Positions 23,536 through 35,788 are shown, counted from the first letter of the stretch. The stretch: DNA of 64,000 nucleotides from Hygrocybe punicea (GCA_963556145.1 OY744462.1:4526001-4590000), one strand, 5' to 3'. The notes: generated by a model from the letters alone, not told the origin. Made by a program: numbers and translations.

Positions 23536-23929
23536 TTACGGCATATGATGCAGTCCGTTTTGGGGATGTTCCTGAAGAAACAAGCGCCCGGTTGTCTTCG
23601 CCGCAAGAGAAAGTCCTTCCTCGTTAGCAGTTTGAGACGCAGAATGGGAACGCACATCGAGCATCATACGAGTAAATTCTTCAGACGAAGTAGAGGGAGG
23701 CCACCTTGGTACAAGAGACACGCCGTTACAAGCAGGTCATTTGCATCCAAAGCATCCAGCGCAGAAGAATCAGCACGCCGAAGGTGCATTTTGGGGTGGT
23801 TTGAACTGCGTAAACCTCAGGGAGAACGGCAGCCGATAACCGATTCACAACTGTATGGGAAAACATGGATCCTCCGATGCAGGCTGCTGTAACAATATCT
23901 TGGTTCAAGAGTTGAGTAAGGGCACTCAC
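23536..23929 (-). CDS. Possible small spliced gene, unknown
   Basis: On the minus strand an ATG at 23929 opens MSALTQLLNQDIVTAACIGG and continues SMFSHTVVNRLSAAVLPE, which looks like coding sequence, perhaps with a short hydrophobic segment. Farther on, frames such as ALDALDANDLLVTACLLY and SSEEFTRMMLDVRSHSAS (ending at a stop near 23536) could be later exons, but I could not find one consistent splicing pattern. It lies between the NYN gene and MRP10, same strand. No family recognised. Confidence 0.3.
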
Positions 23930-24099
23930 AACAAGGATTCACCCTGCGTTTCACGAGGCTCAATTTCTCCTAACCAAACCAGATTTGGACTACATCTTCA
24001 CAGACTTCTTACTTTCAAGGGAAACCAGATCGAGCAATTAAATGACCATGTATATATGATACCCAGAGTCGAGAAAGAGCGATTGTGATTTCGAAATTT

Positions 24100-24444
24100 C
24101 TATTTGAGCGTTTTCCCCAATCTGGCAAGGTGATAGTTGATACTGGATCTTTGTTGCTTCCCCCTGATGGGCTAGACGAAATCAGTGGCGAAACTACCGA
24201 TGAGATACGAAATCGACAAACTGTCGTTCTCATGCACTCAAACAAAGATTGAGCCGCCTCAGAACAGGGCCCAGTCGAAGGAAGATCGTTCGTCGCAGCC
24301 CAACATCCGAGCATAGCAGCTAGTTGCGAGGCGCACAGATTGTTTGGAGGGTCTGTACAAGTAATTACTTTAAATGTCATGGTCGTGCAGTCTCGCAAAA
24401 CGCTCACTCTTTTTGGGCCGGACTTTGAGTTTATTGATGTGCAT
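24100..24444 (-). CDS. MRP10: Mitochondrial small-subunit ribosomal protein mS37 (MRP10)
   Basis: Twin CX9C protein of the mitochondrial ribosome small subunit. Exons 24444-24408, 24352-24222 and 24171-24100 join in frame to 79 residues (introns gtgagc...tacag and gtttgt...tctag). The product starts MHINKLKVRPKKNPPN; two CX9C pairs are visible (C-ASQLAAMLG-C and C-SEAAQSLFE-C) with the typical LAAMLGCW, and it ends SSINYHLARLGKTLK, the family C-terminus. The length fits fungal MRP10. It was invisible as one ORF and was found by splicing. It is divergent from the E2 gene, 195 bp between starts. Confidence 0.92.
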
Positions 24445-24639
24445 TCCTGACCAAAAATCACAGTAAATAAGGTTGAAAATAAATTCACAGGCCGAGATTC
24501 CGAACTTGAAAGTTTTCATCTCCGCAACTCCGCTTGCCTCCACGCAAGCAAGTCTACACATAACTGGAAACACAGCGTTATCTCAATACCTCTCCTTCCG
24601 AACCATATTAATCGTGGTTTTGCTAGTACAAGTTGCAAG

Positions 24640-25924
24640 ATGTCTTCGATGTCTTCGATGAACAAGAACAATTCAGGTTGGCCTTACACCGGCTCACATA
24701 CTATCTCTATTGCACTAACAATTGGTGCACATTCAGCGGTGAAGAGGATTATGCAAGAAGCCAGAGAACTTGCGAACGATCCATGTACAGACTACTTTGC
24801 TGCTCCGTTGGAGGTGGGTTGATAATCAAAACCACAAGATATCCACCTATTAAAGAAGGTTGTTCCAACTTGTTCGGTTGTTTATCAGGATGATATATTC
24901 GTGATGGCACTCTCCTTTAACTTGATGTTTTGTATTTACGATGATGTAGGAATGGCACTGCACGCTGCGTGGTCCGTCTGGAACAGAGTTTGAGAGGGGG
25001 CTGTATCACTTTCGTATACTCCTGCCAGCTGAATATCCATTTCGCCCACCATCTATAATGATGCTCACACCGAATGGCCGATTTGAGCTGAACACCAAGG
25101 TGACCTCGATCTTGATTGTTATCGAGTATTGCTGATTACCGGAAACGTAGATTTGCATCAGTTTCACTAACTGTGGGTAATTTTATTCGTATATTACTTT
25201 GTGCTTAAGGATAGCACCACCAGATCACGAAGAGATGTGGCAGCCTGCCTGGGGTGTCCGCACAGGTATTTCAAGATCATCCGCTGCATCAGCACAGACT
25301 CATTTCTTTTGATAAGCTATCCTCGGCCTTCAAGGCTTTTTCCCTCTGAAAGGTCAATCTGCAGTCGGTGTTGGATCTATAGAATACCCTGTATCCGAAC
25401 GAAAGAGATTGGCGGCCTTGTCAGTAAAAGCTGGTTCTGTTCCTTCCTTCTCGCTGACATTCGAACGTAGGTCGAGGGAATGGGTCTGCCCACATTGTCA
25501 AGAGTCAAATCTAACAATTTTGCCAGATCCTACCAAGGACTCGTGTGCAAATGTCAAAACTCCTGATGCAGCTGCCGAGAACACAATACTTCCCAAGTCA
25601 CCGTCGCAGCCCAATTCTCCGTGCGACGGCGACGTACCGCCTCCCAACCGTCTAACGCATCGTTCGACATTATCGGTGTCATCGGATAGTACATCAGACA
25701 TCGTGCCAACCTTCAGTTCCCTCATTCAAACCTCCCGCAGCCACTCCTCTGCTACGCCCCACACTCCTACAGTCTCTTCAAACGACGAGCCTGCAACAAG
25801 GGAAACTTTTCTTGCGTCCACGCGCAGAAGTACGTACTCACACCGGCCGCCTCTGCTTCTCGACACTGCCATATGTGTTCTACTTGTGCTGGTGTTTGCG
25901 TTGATCTGCCGGAGGGTTGCGTGA
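24640..25924 (+). CDS. UBC6: Tail-anchored ubiquitin-conjugating enzyme E2 (UBC6/UBE2J type)
   Basis: Membrane-bound E2 of ER-associated degradation. Exons 24640-24676, 24737-24813, a 12-nt microexon 24889-24900 (encoding DDIF), then 24950 onward, with later introns. The UBC fold shows AVKRIMQEARELAND, EWHCTLRGPSGTEFERG, YHFRILLPAEYPFRPPS and the active-site Cys in KICISFTN, followed by HEEMWQPAWGVRTAILGLQG. A Ser/Pro-rich linker of about 140 residues precedes a C-terminal hydrophobic helix (LLLDTAICVLLVLVFALI) ending CRRVA, a tail anchor facing the cytosol. The J-type active site without HPN is as expected. The microexon is needed to keep the conserved DDIFEWH block. Confidence 0.9.
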
Positions 25925-26750
25925 CGAATTTGTAGTCGGTACTTATTATGAGGTTATTTGGTCAGCAGCCGACTTACTCAGTTACTGCCCCGAGCCTCCG
26001 AAACAAAACATCCGAGCCGAACGCATATTAACAATGCGCAGTCGTTATTTTTTTATACTTATTATATAATAAATCTCAAAAAATCCCCAGCCCACTGTTG
26101 CCCTGCTCATGCCCGCAAAAACAGCCCTCACGCGCAATATAATTGTTACCCATTCGCCGTCGTCCAGGCGCCGGTCGCATTTAGGGAGGGGAAATTGTCG
26201 AGGGCTACCCAGTCTATCCGTTCTCTTCCCTATCCCGCCATCGCTCATACAATCGCCCTACCTTCATTCACCTCAAAGCATATTCCGGCGCGCCTCGTCC
26301 GCGCCTCGGCTGCCCTCTGAGGAGGACGATGAATGGTTGCAGGACACGGTGCCATTGCGATTTGGAAAAGGAGATCGAGCAGGGTTGGTGTCTTCATTAT
26401 CTCGAATGACATCTGTTACCGACGAGGAGGCGAGTGCCACCTCCAGAGGTGGAAGTTCTCAAACCTGTGTATTGCCATCGTCGCCACCACTTGTTCGTTG
26501 GCGCCAAAATGCCATAGGTTCTTGGCTCGAACAGCCTAACATCTCAACAATCTCACAGGGTTATTTCGACACATAGATATTTTGGTGGGAAGTTGCTTTC
26601 CGTTAGGGTTCTAGGGTTTTAAGGATACTGGTTGCACAGGATGCTTCACCACACTGTAAATGCACTTAGAGGTCATCGTCGTTCTACATTAATGTAGGGA
26701 ATAAATCGATATAGGCGAAAGGGGAGAACAATATTTTACATGTTCACCGA
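25925..26750 (+). CDS. Hypothetical ORF in the UBC6-SF3A1 gap
   Basis: The only candidate in this 826-bp interval is an ATG frame at 26109-26576 (155 residues): basic, Ser/Pro-rich N-terminus, then SEEDDEWLQDTVPLRFGKGD and RWRQNAIGSWLEQPN near the end. No family or domain recognised, no conserved start context judged. It could be a real small gene or the 3' part of a spliced one. The rest is AT-rich 3' flanking sequence of the two convergent genes. Confidence 0.3.
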
Positions 26751-29457
26751 TTACTTCTTTTTGTTGACGCTAAACACAAGAAGATCCTCGTCCTCCAAAT
26801 TGTAACTCGCAATCGAATTGGAATTCGTCAGCATCTTGCCGGCATATGACAGCCTGATTTTGGAGACCGGGACTCTCCCTGTATGTTGAAGAATGCGATC
26901 TCGGAGCGTGGAAACCAGCAGGTTCAAGGGCAGGTCTGGAATAGTCACAATCGTGCCATCTAATTTCCACTCAGGCTTGGATGGATCGTTGGGCAGTTGT
27001 ACTAGAAGCGAGATAGGGTTCTTCACATTGTCCGGTCAGTGCACTGGAAGCTAAGGGCATTCAGCTAACTTACGGGGTGCATATTTATCCAATCAGCTTC
27101 GGGGTAAAGTTGACCGCCCGGAAGTTTCGCAATCTTCTGCCTTTTAGCAGGCGGCAGTTCGTCCAGCCCAGTCCCTTGCATCTCATCTGCAGTCCGGACC
27201 ATACCCGCTTGCGGCGATATCATAGACCCAGCAGCTGCGAGGGCGGCTATTCTTGAAGGATGCATGCTTAGCGCAGGGGTGACGCTAACAGGAGGCGGTT
27301 GGTATCCAAATGGTTGGACAGCGTCCAAACCTTGATAATGTAGTGGGGGTAACAGAACAGGCACCGGCTGGTTGGGATACATTGAGGGCTGCGGTCCTGA
27401 GGAGATAGTTGCCGCTGAATAGGCAGGATTCGCAGGAGCAGGAGTCGCAGATGCTTGATTAGGATGTGCTGGAAGTGACGCCGGGGCAGGGGGTAAGGTG
27501 GCCATCGGAGCAGGGGCAGCGGCCGGGCCTATTCCGGGACCGATAGCACCAGGTTCTTGTCTACTCAAACAATAAGTCATCGGTAATGTATGAACTGTAC
27601 AATTAAACTTACGGTCCCAGACCCTTCGCACGACGAATAGCGGCAATCTGCTCGTCGAAATTGACCTTGGTGGAGAAAGTGTCGATCGTGTTGGCTTTGG
27701 AAGCAGTATGGCCATCCCAAACGAGCTTCTCCCGCTCTTTTCGCCTTTCTCTTTCCTCCTCCTCTTCTCTCTTTCGTCTTTCCTCGTCAGCTTCAGCGCC
27801 GAAAATATCTACACGTGTACGCGCAAGATTCTTCAATGAGGAGACAACATTAGCGCCACGTTGCAACTCAGACGCTTGGGCCTTCCGAGCTTCCAAGGCG
27901 TCGCGCTGTGACTTCCACCGAGGGTCAAGCAACTCGATCCTCATATGTTCTTGCAATTCGTCAACAGGAATTTGTTGACCACAGATCGTACAGGTCGTCA
28001 TGGCAGCTTTGGAATTCTTTGCACCAACTGAAAACGAGATACAAGCGCGAAGATTAGCCCACGGAACGCTGAGTGAAAAAGTAAATCACGTTTAGGGATG
28101 TAGTCTGTCCGAATCTTCATGGGTCCGGCAGTATTAACTGAGCTCGCTTGTAAAACCATCGCCCGCTCAATTTCCCTGGCTCTCTCCTCTTCTTCGATTT
28201 TTCTCCGTAGTTGTGATTCTTCGTCTTCCTCGTCGCTTTGATCCATCATTCCATCATCATCTCTCCCAATTCCTACGCCACCGACAGCTGCTGCCGCCTC
28301 AGCTTCAGCCGCCGCCTGTCGAGCACGATGTGCTTCGACATCTTCGACAGTATTCTCCATGATCATGGCTGCCATCCTCTTTTGAGCTAGGGTCATATTT
28401 TCTACTTCTTGAACGCTCATCGGTGGAGGAAGCTCAGAATTGGCATCAGCTGCAGTAAATTCGATGGTCTGAACTATGGCGTAATCGTGCCATTCGATTT
28501 CAGCAAACGCAACTGAAAAATCAAAGATAAAAGCAAAAATATTCAGAAATTGAGGTAAATCAGCAGTGTTTACCGCAAAACTCACTCCGCTCAGCTTCCT
28601 GGTCGTCTTGACGTTTCTTGTCCTTCTCGTGTTTGACGCGCTCCCACTGTGCGTAATTTCGCGCCAATTCAAGGGTTTTCCAACGCCCACCATCCTGCGA
28701 CCGTTCCTTGAGCTGTTCAAGCATCTCTTTGCTGGGATGTAAGACCTTGGTGTACTGTTCCACCAACCGGTTGAAAAATCCGAAGAGTGAATGAGTTGGT
28801 CTAAGAAAGTCAAATTGATAGTTCCGCCCTTCTCGAGCCGAGAGAGACGCAAGAAAATTGCGGCCTCGCCGGGCAGTGAATAGAGCGGTCAGCTTCATGG
28901 TGTCACTGTTATCAGAGTCAGCCATGTCAGGCGACAAGCGCAGTTTAACCACGCACAGATCAATCGAACTAAGGTTAGGCAAATCCATGACGAATTCTGG
29001 TGGAGGTGGTTCTTGGCCGACGTCCACGGCTGCCCCAGGTTCCGCATTCTCTTCCTCGCCGCATTTTTCTCCCTTGTCTGTAGCAGATTCATCTCCGAGT
29101 TCTCCCACTAATATTCTGTCCATTCGATGCCGGTAGTAGGCATGATACGGGTCCGCTGGATTAAGGAACGAGAACTTGGGATCGGAGCGTTGACCTTCAC
29201 GAATTTTATCCTCAAACTGAGGGGGGTTAGCGGAACGTGCAACGAAGAGAGCCGTGCGATCGATGACAGCTGAAGGAGTTTTTTGTTAGCCTGAAAGTAA
29301 AAGGCATTCGGTACACGAACGTACATTTTATTTCAGGTGGCGGGAGAATGAGCCCGCTGGTAAACCTCAGTACGGCTTCCTTGGCTCCATCAGTATCAGC
29401 ACTTCCATTAATTTGTCCATTGGCCTCTAGCAGTGTCGCAGCAGAATCAACCTGCAT
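26751..29457 (-). CDS. SF3A1: Splicing factor 3A subunit 1 (PRP21/SF3A1)
   Basis: U2 snRNP protein required for prespliceosome assembly. The start is MQVDSAATLLEANGQ at 29457; intron removal after LILPPPEIK leads to the first SURP module (VIDRTALFVARS ... FEDKIREGQRSDPKFSFLN, DPYHAYYRHRM), a second SURP (FFNRLVEQYTKVLHPSKEM, GRWKTLELARNYAQWERVKH), then IEWHDYAIVQTIEF and acidic MSDEEDEE-like linkers. The conserved MTTCTICGQQIPVDELQEHM zinc-knuckle-like block and IELLDPRWKSQRDALEAR follow; a Pro/Ala-rich stretch precedes the C-terminal ubiquitin-like domain (ISLLVQLPNDPSKPEW to LVFSVNKKK, stop at 26751). It is divergent from mL60, 77 bp apart. Confidence 0.93.
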
Positions 29458-29534
29458 GAGTCACGGTCGCGGGTTGGGTAAAAGCCTTCAAAAGGGGCAA
29501 GTTCACACGATCAACATTCAATATTCAATATTCA

Positions 29535-30016
29535 ATGTTTGGCGTATTTCGGCCATCCCAGGTCAATCTTGGTGGGCTGCTTTGGTGAACGACTTTGATA
29601 ATTTCTGCGCACGGGGTCATCGAGTGTTCTGGTCTTTCTTAGGAAAATCCCTTGGAAATTATCGCCAACCCGGAAAGCAAATGCCAGAGCACGACTGAAG
29701 AAGGTGGATGCTGTCATAGAGGCGGTGAGAACCAGTGGTGTTCAATGCAGCGCACTGGTGAGTCGTCTGGTGGCCAGTGAACCGTACGCTTTTATTAAAA
29801 ACTGGCGCAGACCAAAGCGCTTGAACTTCCGAAGGAATACGAGATGCACCCCAGGGACAAATACACTATTTTCACTCCCCATGCTAGAGGGTATCGGAAG
29901 GGGATTCATAAAGTGCCTAAATGGACCCGTGTATGTATGCCCGTTGCTGTGTGCTGGTCAGTTTTTGACCGTCTCTATCTTAGTTGACCTTGAGAGTCAA
30001 CCCCAAAGGCTTTTAG
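29535..30016 (+). CDS. MRPL31: Mitochondrial large-subunit ribosomal protein mL60 (MRPL31)
   Basis: Fungal mitochondrial ribosome component. Exons 29535-29584, 29643-29757, 29811-29930 and 29984-30016 all join in frame, giving 105 residues. The start is [20 protein letters not shown], the internal part [15 protein letters not shown], and the C-terminal half carries [33 protein letters not shown] and the terminal NPKGF, all family hallmarks. Four short exons hide it from ORF scans. It shares a 77-bp divergent intergenic region with SF3A1 and is convergent with CMS1 (78 bp). Confidence 0.9.
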
Positions 30017-30094
30017 TCAAGTTCACGTCCTCATTTTATCGTTGCTTGCTCGCAAAGCTTTAACGTTAACCATGATAAGGCTAAGCAATGCCGT

Positions 30095-31221
30095 CTAAAA
30101 CAAAACTAGCTGGACTTTCCCTGCCTTGATGGCCTCCATTATCCTTGGAGATCTAAGAACCGTCATGAAGACCTCGTCTCTGTTCTCCGGGATGTCCAGC
30201 AAAGAACGCTTTTTCTCGTCTCGGAAACTCACGTCGAGCATAATATGGCTGAGAGCAGACAACGTGAATGCATCTGATGGTCATAGGTCGGCTTGGATCA
30301 GAATTCCAGTTGGTCTTGGAACCCACCAGTAGAACACAGCAAGTTCCCCATTCTACCTGGCGTCCCTACCGCCACACCTATTTTTGTCTTTCTCAAATAC
30401 GCGACGTGCTCTTCCAGTTTGAAGTGCTTTGCAAATAGTTTGGCGACCTCGCCACCTTTCTCTCCTCGCAATTTCTTGTCCTTAAAAATCCTTGTCACAT
30501 CCACAACACGCAGTGCCGCCCCAGTCACAAAGAGGAGCGTGGGTGCTCCATTGGACTTGGACTTTTGTGACAAGCGGATATGAAGAGTCGGAAGAACTGT
30601 GAAACATGTTCGCAAACAAACAAGAGTTGACGGGATGAATATATCCAACCTTTGGCTATAAAATCTATCAAGTAATCCAAGGTTCTCGGACCTGTCCACA
30701 GTGTAGTATCTGCTATTGCTGTATCTATCTGGGCGTTAATTTGAGGAGAACCCTTGGCTGTGCGATCGTGTTTACCCACCAGGGATTTGCACATCTGCTC
30801 GTTCTATGGCCGACATAGTTGGAAACGTTTTAGCCTGCATCGACGACAAATAATCCGTCAGCATGAACGATGGCCGTGCAGCGATTGACATCGGTTCATC
30901 CTTGTTCTCCTCCTCGACAAGTTTTCTTCTCTATAGTCGAAACAGGGGTGAAAGGGTATGTCGGAATGTTACGGAAATAAAAACCTTTGCTTTCTTCTGT
31001 TTCTGCTTTTCTCTCCGTTTTCGTTTCTTTTCGGTAGTGCCGATGTCACGGTCCTGGTCGTTGTCATTAGCTGCGCCGCTGTCTTCACCAAGTTGTGGAT
31101 GGCTTGCTGTAACATCAAACTGGTCGTCCCCGTAATCGTCTTCGTCTTCGTCCCATGCAACCAGGTCGTCTGGGATGAAGTCGTCCTCAAGATCGTCCCC
31201 ACCTTGTCTGTGCACTGGCAT
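30095..31221 (-). CDS. CMS1: CMS1 ribosome-biogenesis protein
   Basis: Small DEAD-box-related nucleolar protein associated with the 90S pre-ribosome/U3 processome. The ATG at 31221 starts an acidic N-terminus (DDLEDDFIPDDLVAWDEDED) and a lysine-rich KRKRREKQKQKKAK stretch. After introns come LSQKSKSNGAPTLLFVTG, RVVDVTRIFKDKK, VAKLFAKHFKLEEHVAYL and the helicase-like VAVGTPGRM, then HIMLDVSFRDEKKRSLLDIP and EAIKAGKVQLVLF before the TAG at 30095-30097. The family lacks full helicase motifs, as here. The start codon is only 44 bp from the divergent exonuclease gene. Confidence 0.9.
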
Positions 31222-31265
31222 GTTTTGAGAGAATATTGGGGCTTACATAATTGGTTATAGTTATC

Positions 31266-32557
31266 ATGGACACCTTCCGCCGTCTCGCCCTGATCCTGCC
31301 TACAGTCTTTGAACATCATTTAACACAAGCACTACTTGACGTCCTTCTTGCCGTGCTTATTCTGTGGTACTTGTATCGATGGCTTAAACCTCGTCACAAC
31401 GCAGAGCACGATGCACACAAGCAGATATCTACCACTCCCATGCGTAGATTCCGCCGGACTGCAGATGTGACCGCTAATTCGGCGCGTCTTGCGAAAACTC
31501 TTTCCGGGAAGACGGTTCCTCCACGGGTAAAGCAGCCTTATGACGCCCTGCTCGTCTTGGATGTTGAAGCTACATGTTTGGCGGGATCTGATTTTGACTG
31601 GCCAAATGAGATTATCGTGAGGGCCACTCGATCTTGACAATCGTCCCTGGGATGTCTCATCGCAGTCCAGGAATGGCCTGTCTGTGTTATGCGTTGGAAA
31701 GACAGATCTGCAAATGGGAAAGCAAGCCGGCTGGAAGTTGTCGATGAGTTTCGTAGTTTCGTAAAACCCACCTGGAGACCGCAACTGTCGCGGTTCTGCT
31801 CTGATTTGACAGGAATAACGCAAGTCAGTCAAATTCCTATCAATCCCGACTCCGTTCACAACGAGGATATTGAATAAAACTCACAGTGTGCTTGCAATAG
31901 ACACAAGTGGATAATGCGCCATCATTTCCGGAAGTGTTGAAGTCGTTCTCTACATTTTTGGCAAAAAATGGATTGATTGATCCTCAAACTAGTCGGCGAT
32001 TGGTTCCATTTTGTTGGTGCAGTGATGGACCCTTCGACATTCGGGACTTCGTTGTGAAGCAGTGTTTCTTATCAAAAGTCCGTGAATAAATATCAAACCA
32101 GCATCATGCCCTTGAAAGAATTCTAGATTCCCATGCCAGATTGGATCAAAGGCGATGTTCTGGATGTTCGCTTGAAGGTCGCTATCTTGACGAGCCGGCA
32201 GGATAGAGTGAGAGCTCATCCTGGAATTCATTTAATAATTCTGACTCTTCTTATTTTAGCCATCCAGTGTCCCAAATCTACGCAAGTTGAACTTGCCAGG
32301 GCAACTTCGCGCCCTTGGTTTGACATCTTTCGAGGGCCGACATCACAGCGGAATTGACGTCTGTCCACCGTTTTTGTTTTGAAATGTTGAATGACATTTT
32401 ACGATCTGCTCAGGACGCGCGTAATATTGCGAGGATCCTTGTCGAGCTTGCGCGGAGAGGTATTCGTCTGGAAGCCAACACAGTTATCCAGCCTGGTCGG
32501 CGGTGGCCTTGGATGGGCAAGTCAGGGCAAGTTCTCTTGGAATACTGTCAGACTTGA
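31266..32557 (+). CDS. DEDDh 3'-5' exonuclease, ERI1-like, with N-terminal membrane segment
   Basis: Spliced gene; the ATG at 31266 (MDTFRRLALILP) is the first in frame. A hydrophobic stretch ALLDVLLAVLILWYLYRWL near residues 24-42 predicts one membrane helix. The exonuclease domain follows: DALLVLDVEATC (catalytic D and E), FRSFVKPTWRPQLSRFC, LTGITQ, WCSDGPFDIRDFV (third D) and GRHHSGIDDARNIARI (H and last D), so all DEDDh residues are present. ERI1/KAPD-type enzymes trim small RNAs, histone mRNA or 5.8S rRNA ends. A membrane anchor is not usual for the animal proteins; the substrate here is unknown. Convergent with NDC80. Confidence 0.85.
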
Positions 32558-32678
32558 GACTTTTCTTCTTCCCTCATGTACTGGGTTTAAATGTATATAT
32601 ATATAGTAAGAGCATAACATAGTAAAAAATCCAAAGTCGTCCACAGAACGCGGAAGAATAAATAGGACCAACACTGAT

Positions 32679-34996
32679 TCAATCCTCTTCGGTGAATTCG
32701 CGCAGCTCCCTCAGGTGCCGTGATACTTCCTCCTTAAAGATGGCGATGTCATTGCTATTCTTCACAATCGCCCGTACCGTCTCTTCTCTTAGCCGGCTAA
32801 CCTTTTCTTCCTGCTCCCGGTAACTTAAGAAAGCCCGTCAGAACGCCAAATGAAGTGGCGAAGATGGGAGGAAACGCAACTCGAACTGTAGAGTCTGAAA
32901 TCGAGCTTTAACACCCATACCATTGGCTAGAGCGGCGTTCCTTGCGTGAGCTAGTTCCCGCTCCAGCCGTGTCGCTTCTGAATTGCTGAGCTGTGCTTCC
33001 TGTTGCGCTGCCTTATGATGAAAGAAAAAATCAGAGTCCAAGCGTCGAAACATAGAGATCCAGACGTACATCTCTCAGATCGTCAGCCTGTTCGTTTAAG
33101 TTAGCAACTTTTTTCTCGATTTGTCCGATTTCTTCGTCCATATTTTCGCATTCAGCCATTAGCTGGTCAAGTTCGTTGTCGATCTTGATCCGCTCGCTCT
33201 CTATTGCGGCGCGTTCTGATCTCTTAGATTCTGCAACACTACTGAGGGTGGGTTTGATGACCTTTCTGATGTCGGCTCCGAAAACTAAATGTGCAGGATT
33301 CGATGCGGCCGTGTTCAACTCCAAAGTAAGATCGACATCGTGCAATGGTGGTGGGAGAGGAGGGAAAAGACCAACAGAGGAGAGTAGATTAGTGTATACA
33401 TCCAAGGCTTCCTCGGCAGCGGCAGCGCGATTTGTAACGTTAACCTCGAGCGACATAACAGTCCTGTGGGTCTCGGATATCTTTTGTTTCAGGTCTTCCA
33501 AAGTTCGTGAAAGCGTCTCGTGTTCTGTGTTCATTTGAATGACTTCTTCGGGAGATAGGTTCTGATTCTTGACAATGTCTCCCAGCTTATCTTGTTCGGC
33601 TTGGAGTTGCTCTAGGTGTAACGCTGTCCGGTATCGGTCAGTGCACAATAAAATGTTGTGGAAGCATGAACAGAACCTCGTGCAGCAAGTTCTGTCTTTT
33701 CGTGTGCAATGGTATCGATCAACTTCTTCTTCCGGCCCTCATATTGTTGAAGAATCCTTTGAAACTTCTCGTTATCCGTCTTGAGGAGCCCATTCTTCTT
33801 CTGCAGCTCTTCAATGGGAGCCTATGCGAGATAACCTGAGAAGCGGATAAAAGCTCCATCTCAAAATGATCCCCTACAGCAGATAAAGCAAGCTTCTCAG
33901 ATTCAGCCTTTGCCTGGTTCAATAGCTCCTGAAGATTCTCCAATGCCATTCGGACCTTTTCATTCTTCTTCGCTGCCCGCTATTGTAAGAAATTTGATCT
34001 CTTCATGAATGGGTGGCGTACCGTAGCATTCCTCCAATATTTGGCTCGGCTCTGTAAAGACGTCTTCACCATCAAGCCAAAGACTATATGATTGTTCGTA
34101 ATAGTGGAACGAAAGAGCATGGTGGTGGTTTGGATCATCGAATTCCTCTGGGACATCCTGAGGAACTTGCAGGGTCAAATGGCCACTATGTGAATATTGT
34201 GATTTCGCCTGCGCGACGTGTCATTGGTTGAAGAACGAGGATGGAAGGCGCAACTCACCCGACACATCTGCGCCAACCAATGCAACACACCCAAAAGAAA
34301 CGGCCACGAATGCATGCTGGCAGGAGCTGCTAACCATTTCGGGTCAATCTGGCCGGCGAAGGGATAGTGGAATGCCTTCAGAATGGCTACGAATTCCTCT
34401 TCAATTCTGGCGTTGGGATCAAAATAATAATTGGGATCCAGATCGACCACCAGATGGTACACGATAGATTTAAAACTGTTTCCCGTGATGTTCAGGAGTG
34501 TTTGCATGGAGATATCGTACCCTGTACTTTGAAGCCAGTTCAGGATGTCTTGTCGCATTTTGTTCTGAAATGGCCGGTCTCGCAGAGGACGAGGATCCTT
34601 TATTGACTGGCTGCTTGGCGGAGGGGCTGCAGCGGCTCCGCCCGCCCACATCGATCCACGACGTACACTACTAGAAAGGAGGATAAAGACGACCGTGGTG
34701 AAGCATCCTAGAACTGCCCATACTCACTTGTTCACCGGTGTTCGACCAAAATTTGGCTTGCTGGTACTTTGAAGAAGCGGATTCACGTTCTGAGAACGCA
34801 TCATGGATTGCCTCGGGTTTGTTCCAGGACCTGGATGAGATGGGGCAGGGCGAAGAGCGGGTCCAGCCATGGATAGGCGGGGCACATTGGAAGCAGGTTT
34901 CTTGAGAGTGGATGGCACAGGAATTCCGGTGCGTAGATTTCCATGGGGGTCCGGGGCAGGCTGCATTGTTGAGCGACGGCGAGCCTCCGCCATCAT
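32679..34996 (-). CDS. NDC80: Kinetochore protein NDC80/HEC1
   Basis: Microtubule-binding subunit of the outer kinetochore NDC80 complex. Spliced; starts MMAEARRRSTMQPAPDPHG with a basic disordered tail, as expected. The calponin-homology domain shows PRPLRDRPFQNKMRQDILNW, LQSTGYDISMQTL, YYFDPNARIEEEF, LKAFHYPFAGQIDPKWL and HSWPFLLGVLHWLAQMCR. Long coiled coil follows (33031-33949 and beyond, e.g. QNLSPEEVIQMNTEHETLS) and it ends REFTEED at 32679. It is divergent from MOG1, 141 bp between start codons. Confidence 0.94.
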
Positions 34997-35137
34997 GGCG
35001 CGCGTTGAGGCCCTTCGTTACGGTCACGGTCACGTTTTTGCTTCCGGTGCCGTGACCAGTGAGTCTACCGTTTGACTCGGTGACTCAGTGGTGCAAAACA
35101 TGCCTGAAGGGTGAAGTGCAGTCTGTATCTTGCATCC

Positions 35138-35788
35138 ATGGCGTCCTCTGCTACAAAGGGACTTTTTGGCAATACTATCACAGCAATCATGCCTTGTCGT
35201 CTCGTCGACGCTTCGTACGTCTTGCGAAACCATCCCCGCCGATTTAACCGAATTTTCAGCTCTTTCCAGTGAGATTCGTCAAATTCCCGACACCCAAGAG
35301 GTCTTTTTATATCCCGAATCCAATGTCAGCATCGTCGTCGAGGTCCTCCAAAGGGTAGAACCCACAACGTACGCGGACGCCATCAGGTTGCGTGATCTGC
35401 TGGATCCCATTTGATTTCTACATTGAACAGTACTTCTCGCAGATTTCACTTCATGTCTTTGGCACACGACAACTCGGCTCAGTCCGCCGTCGTTCATGAA
35501 ATCGCGATAGTGCCGAATGATAGAGGGGATAACACCCCTTCCGCCATTGTTCTCGCCGGGACACAGCACGTTCCGAAATTTAATCGCACGAACCCAGACG
35601 AAGTGCGAATCGTCATGGCAATTTATCGCGTGGAGAGCAAGAACATCGACCTCGTGGTGACATTCAACGTCCCCGTCAAGTCTGAAGACGGCGGAGCGGT
35701 AGGAGAAGAAGGCTGGAAGGCGGCAAAGACAGACTTTGATGTCTTGGTGACCTCCTTGAAGATCGTCGACTTCGGCCTATTTGTTTGA
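35138..35788 (+). CDS. MOG1: MOG1, Ran-GTP-binding nuclear import factor
   Basis: Small protein that binds Ran and promotes nucleotide release during nuclear protein import. Exons 35138-35214, 35270-35386 and 35443-35788 join in frame to 179 residues. It starts MASSATKGLFGNTITAIMP with the typical GLFG-AI-P pattern, followed by IRQIPDTQEVFLYPESNVS, DAIRFHFMSLAHDNSA and, near the end, NIDLVVTFNVPVKS. The length agrees with the family. Its 5' end overlaps the short promoter region of NDC80. Confidence 0.92.

Noticed and set aside
29532..29717. 61-codon minus ORF opposite mL60
   Set aside because: Fully antisense to the first exons of the mL60 gene, which has strong family motifs and consistent splicing.
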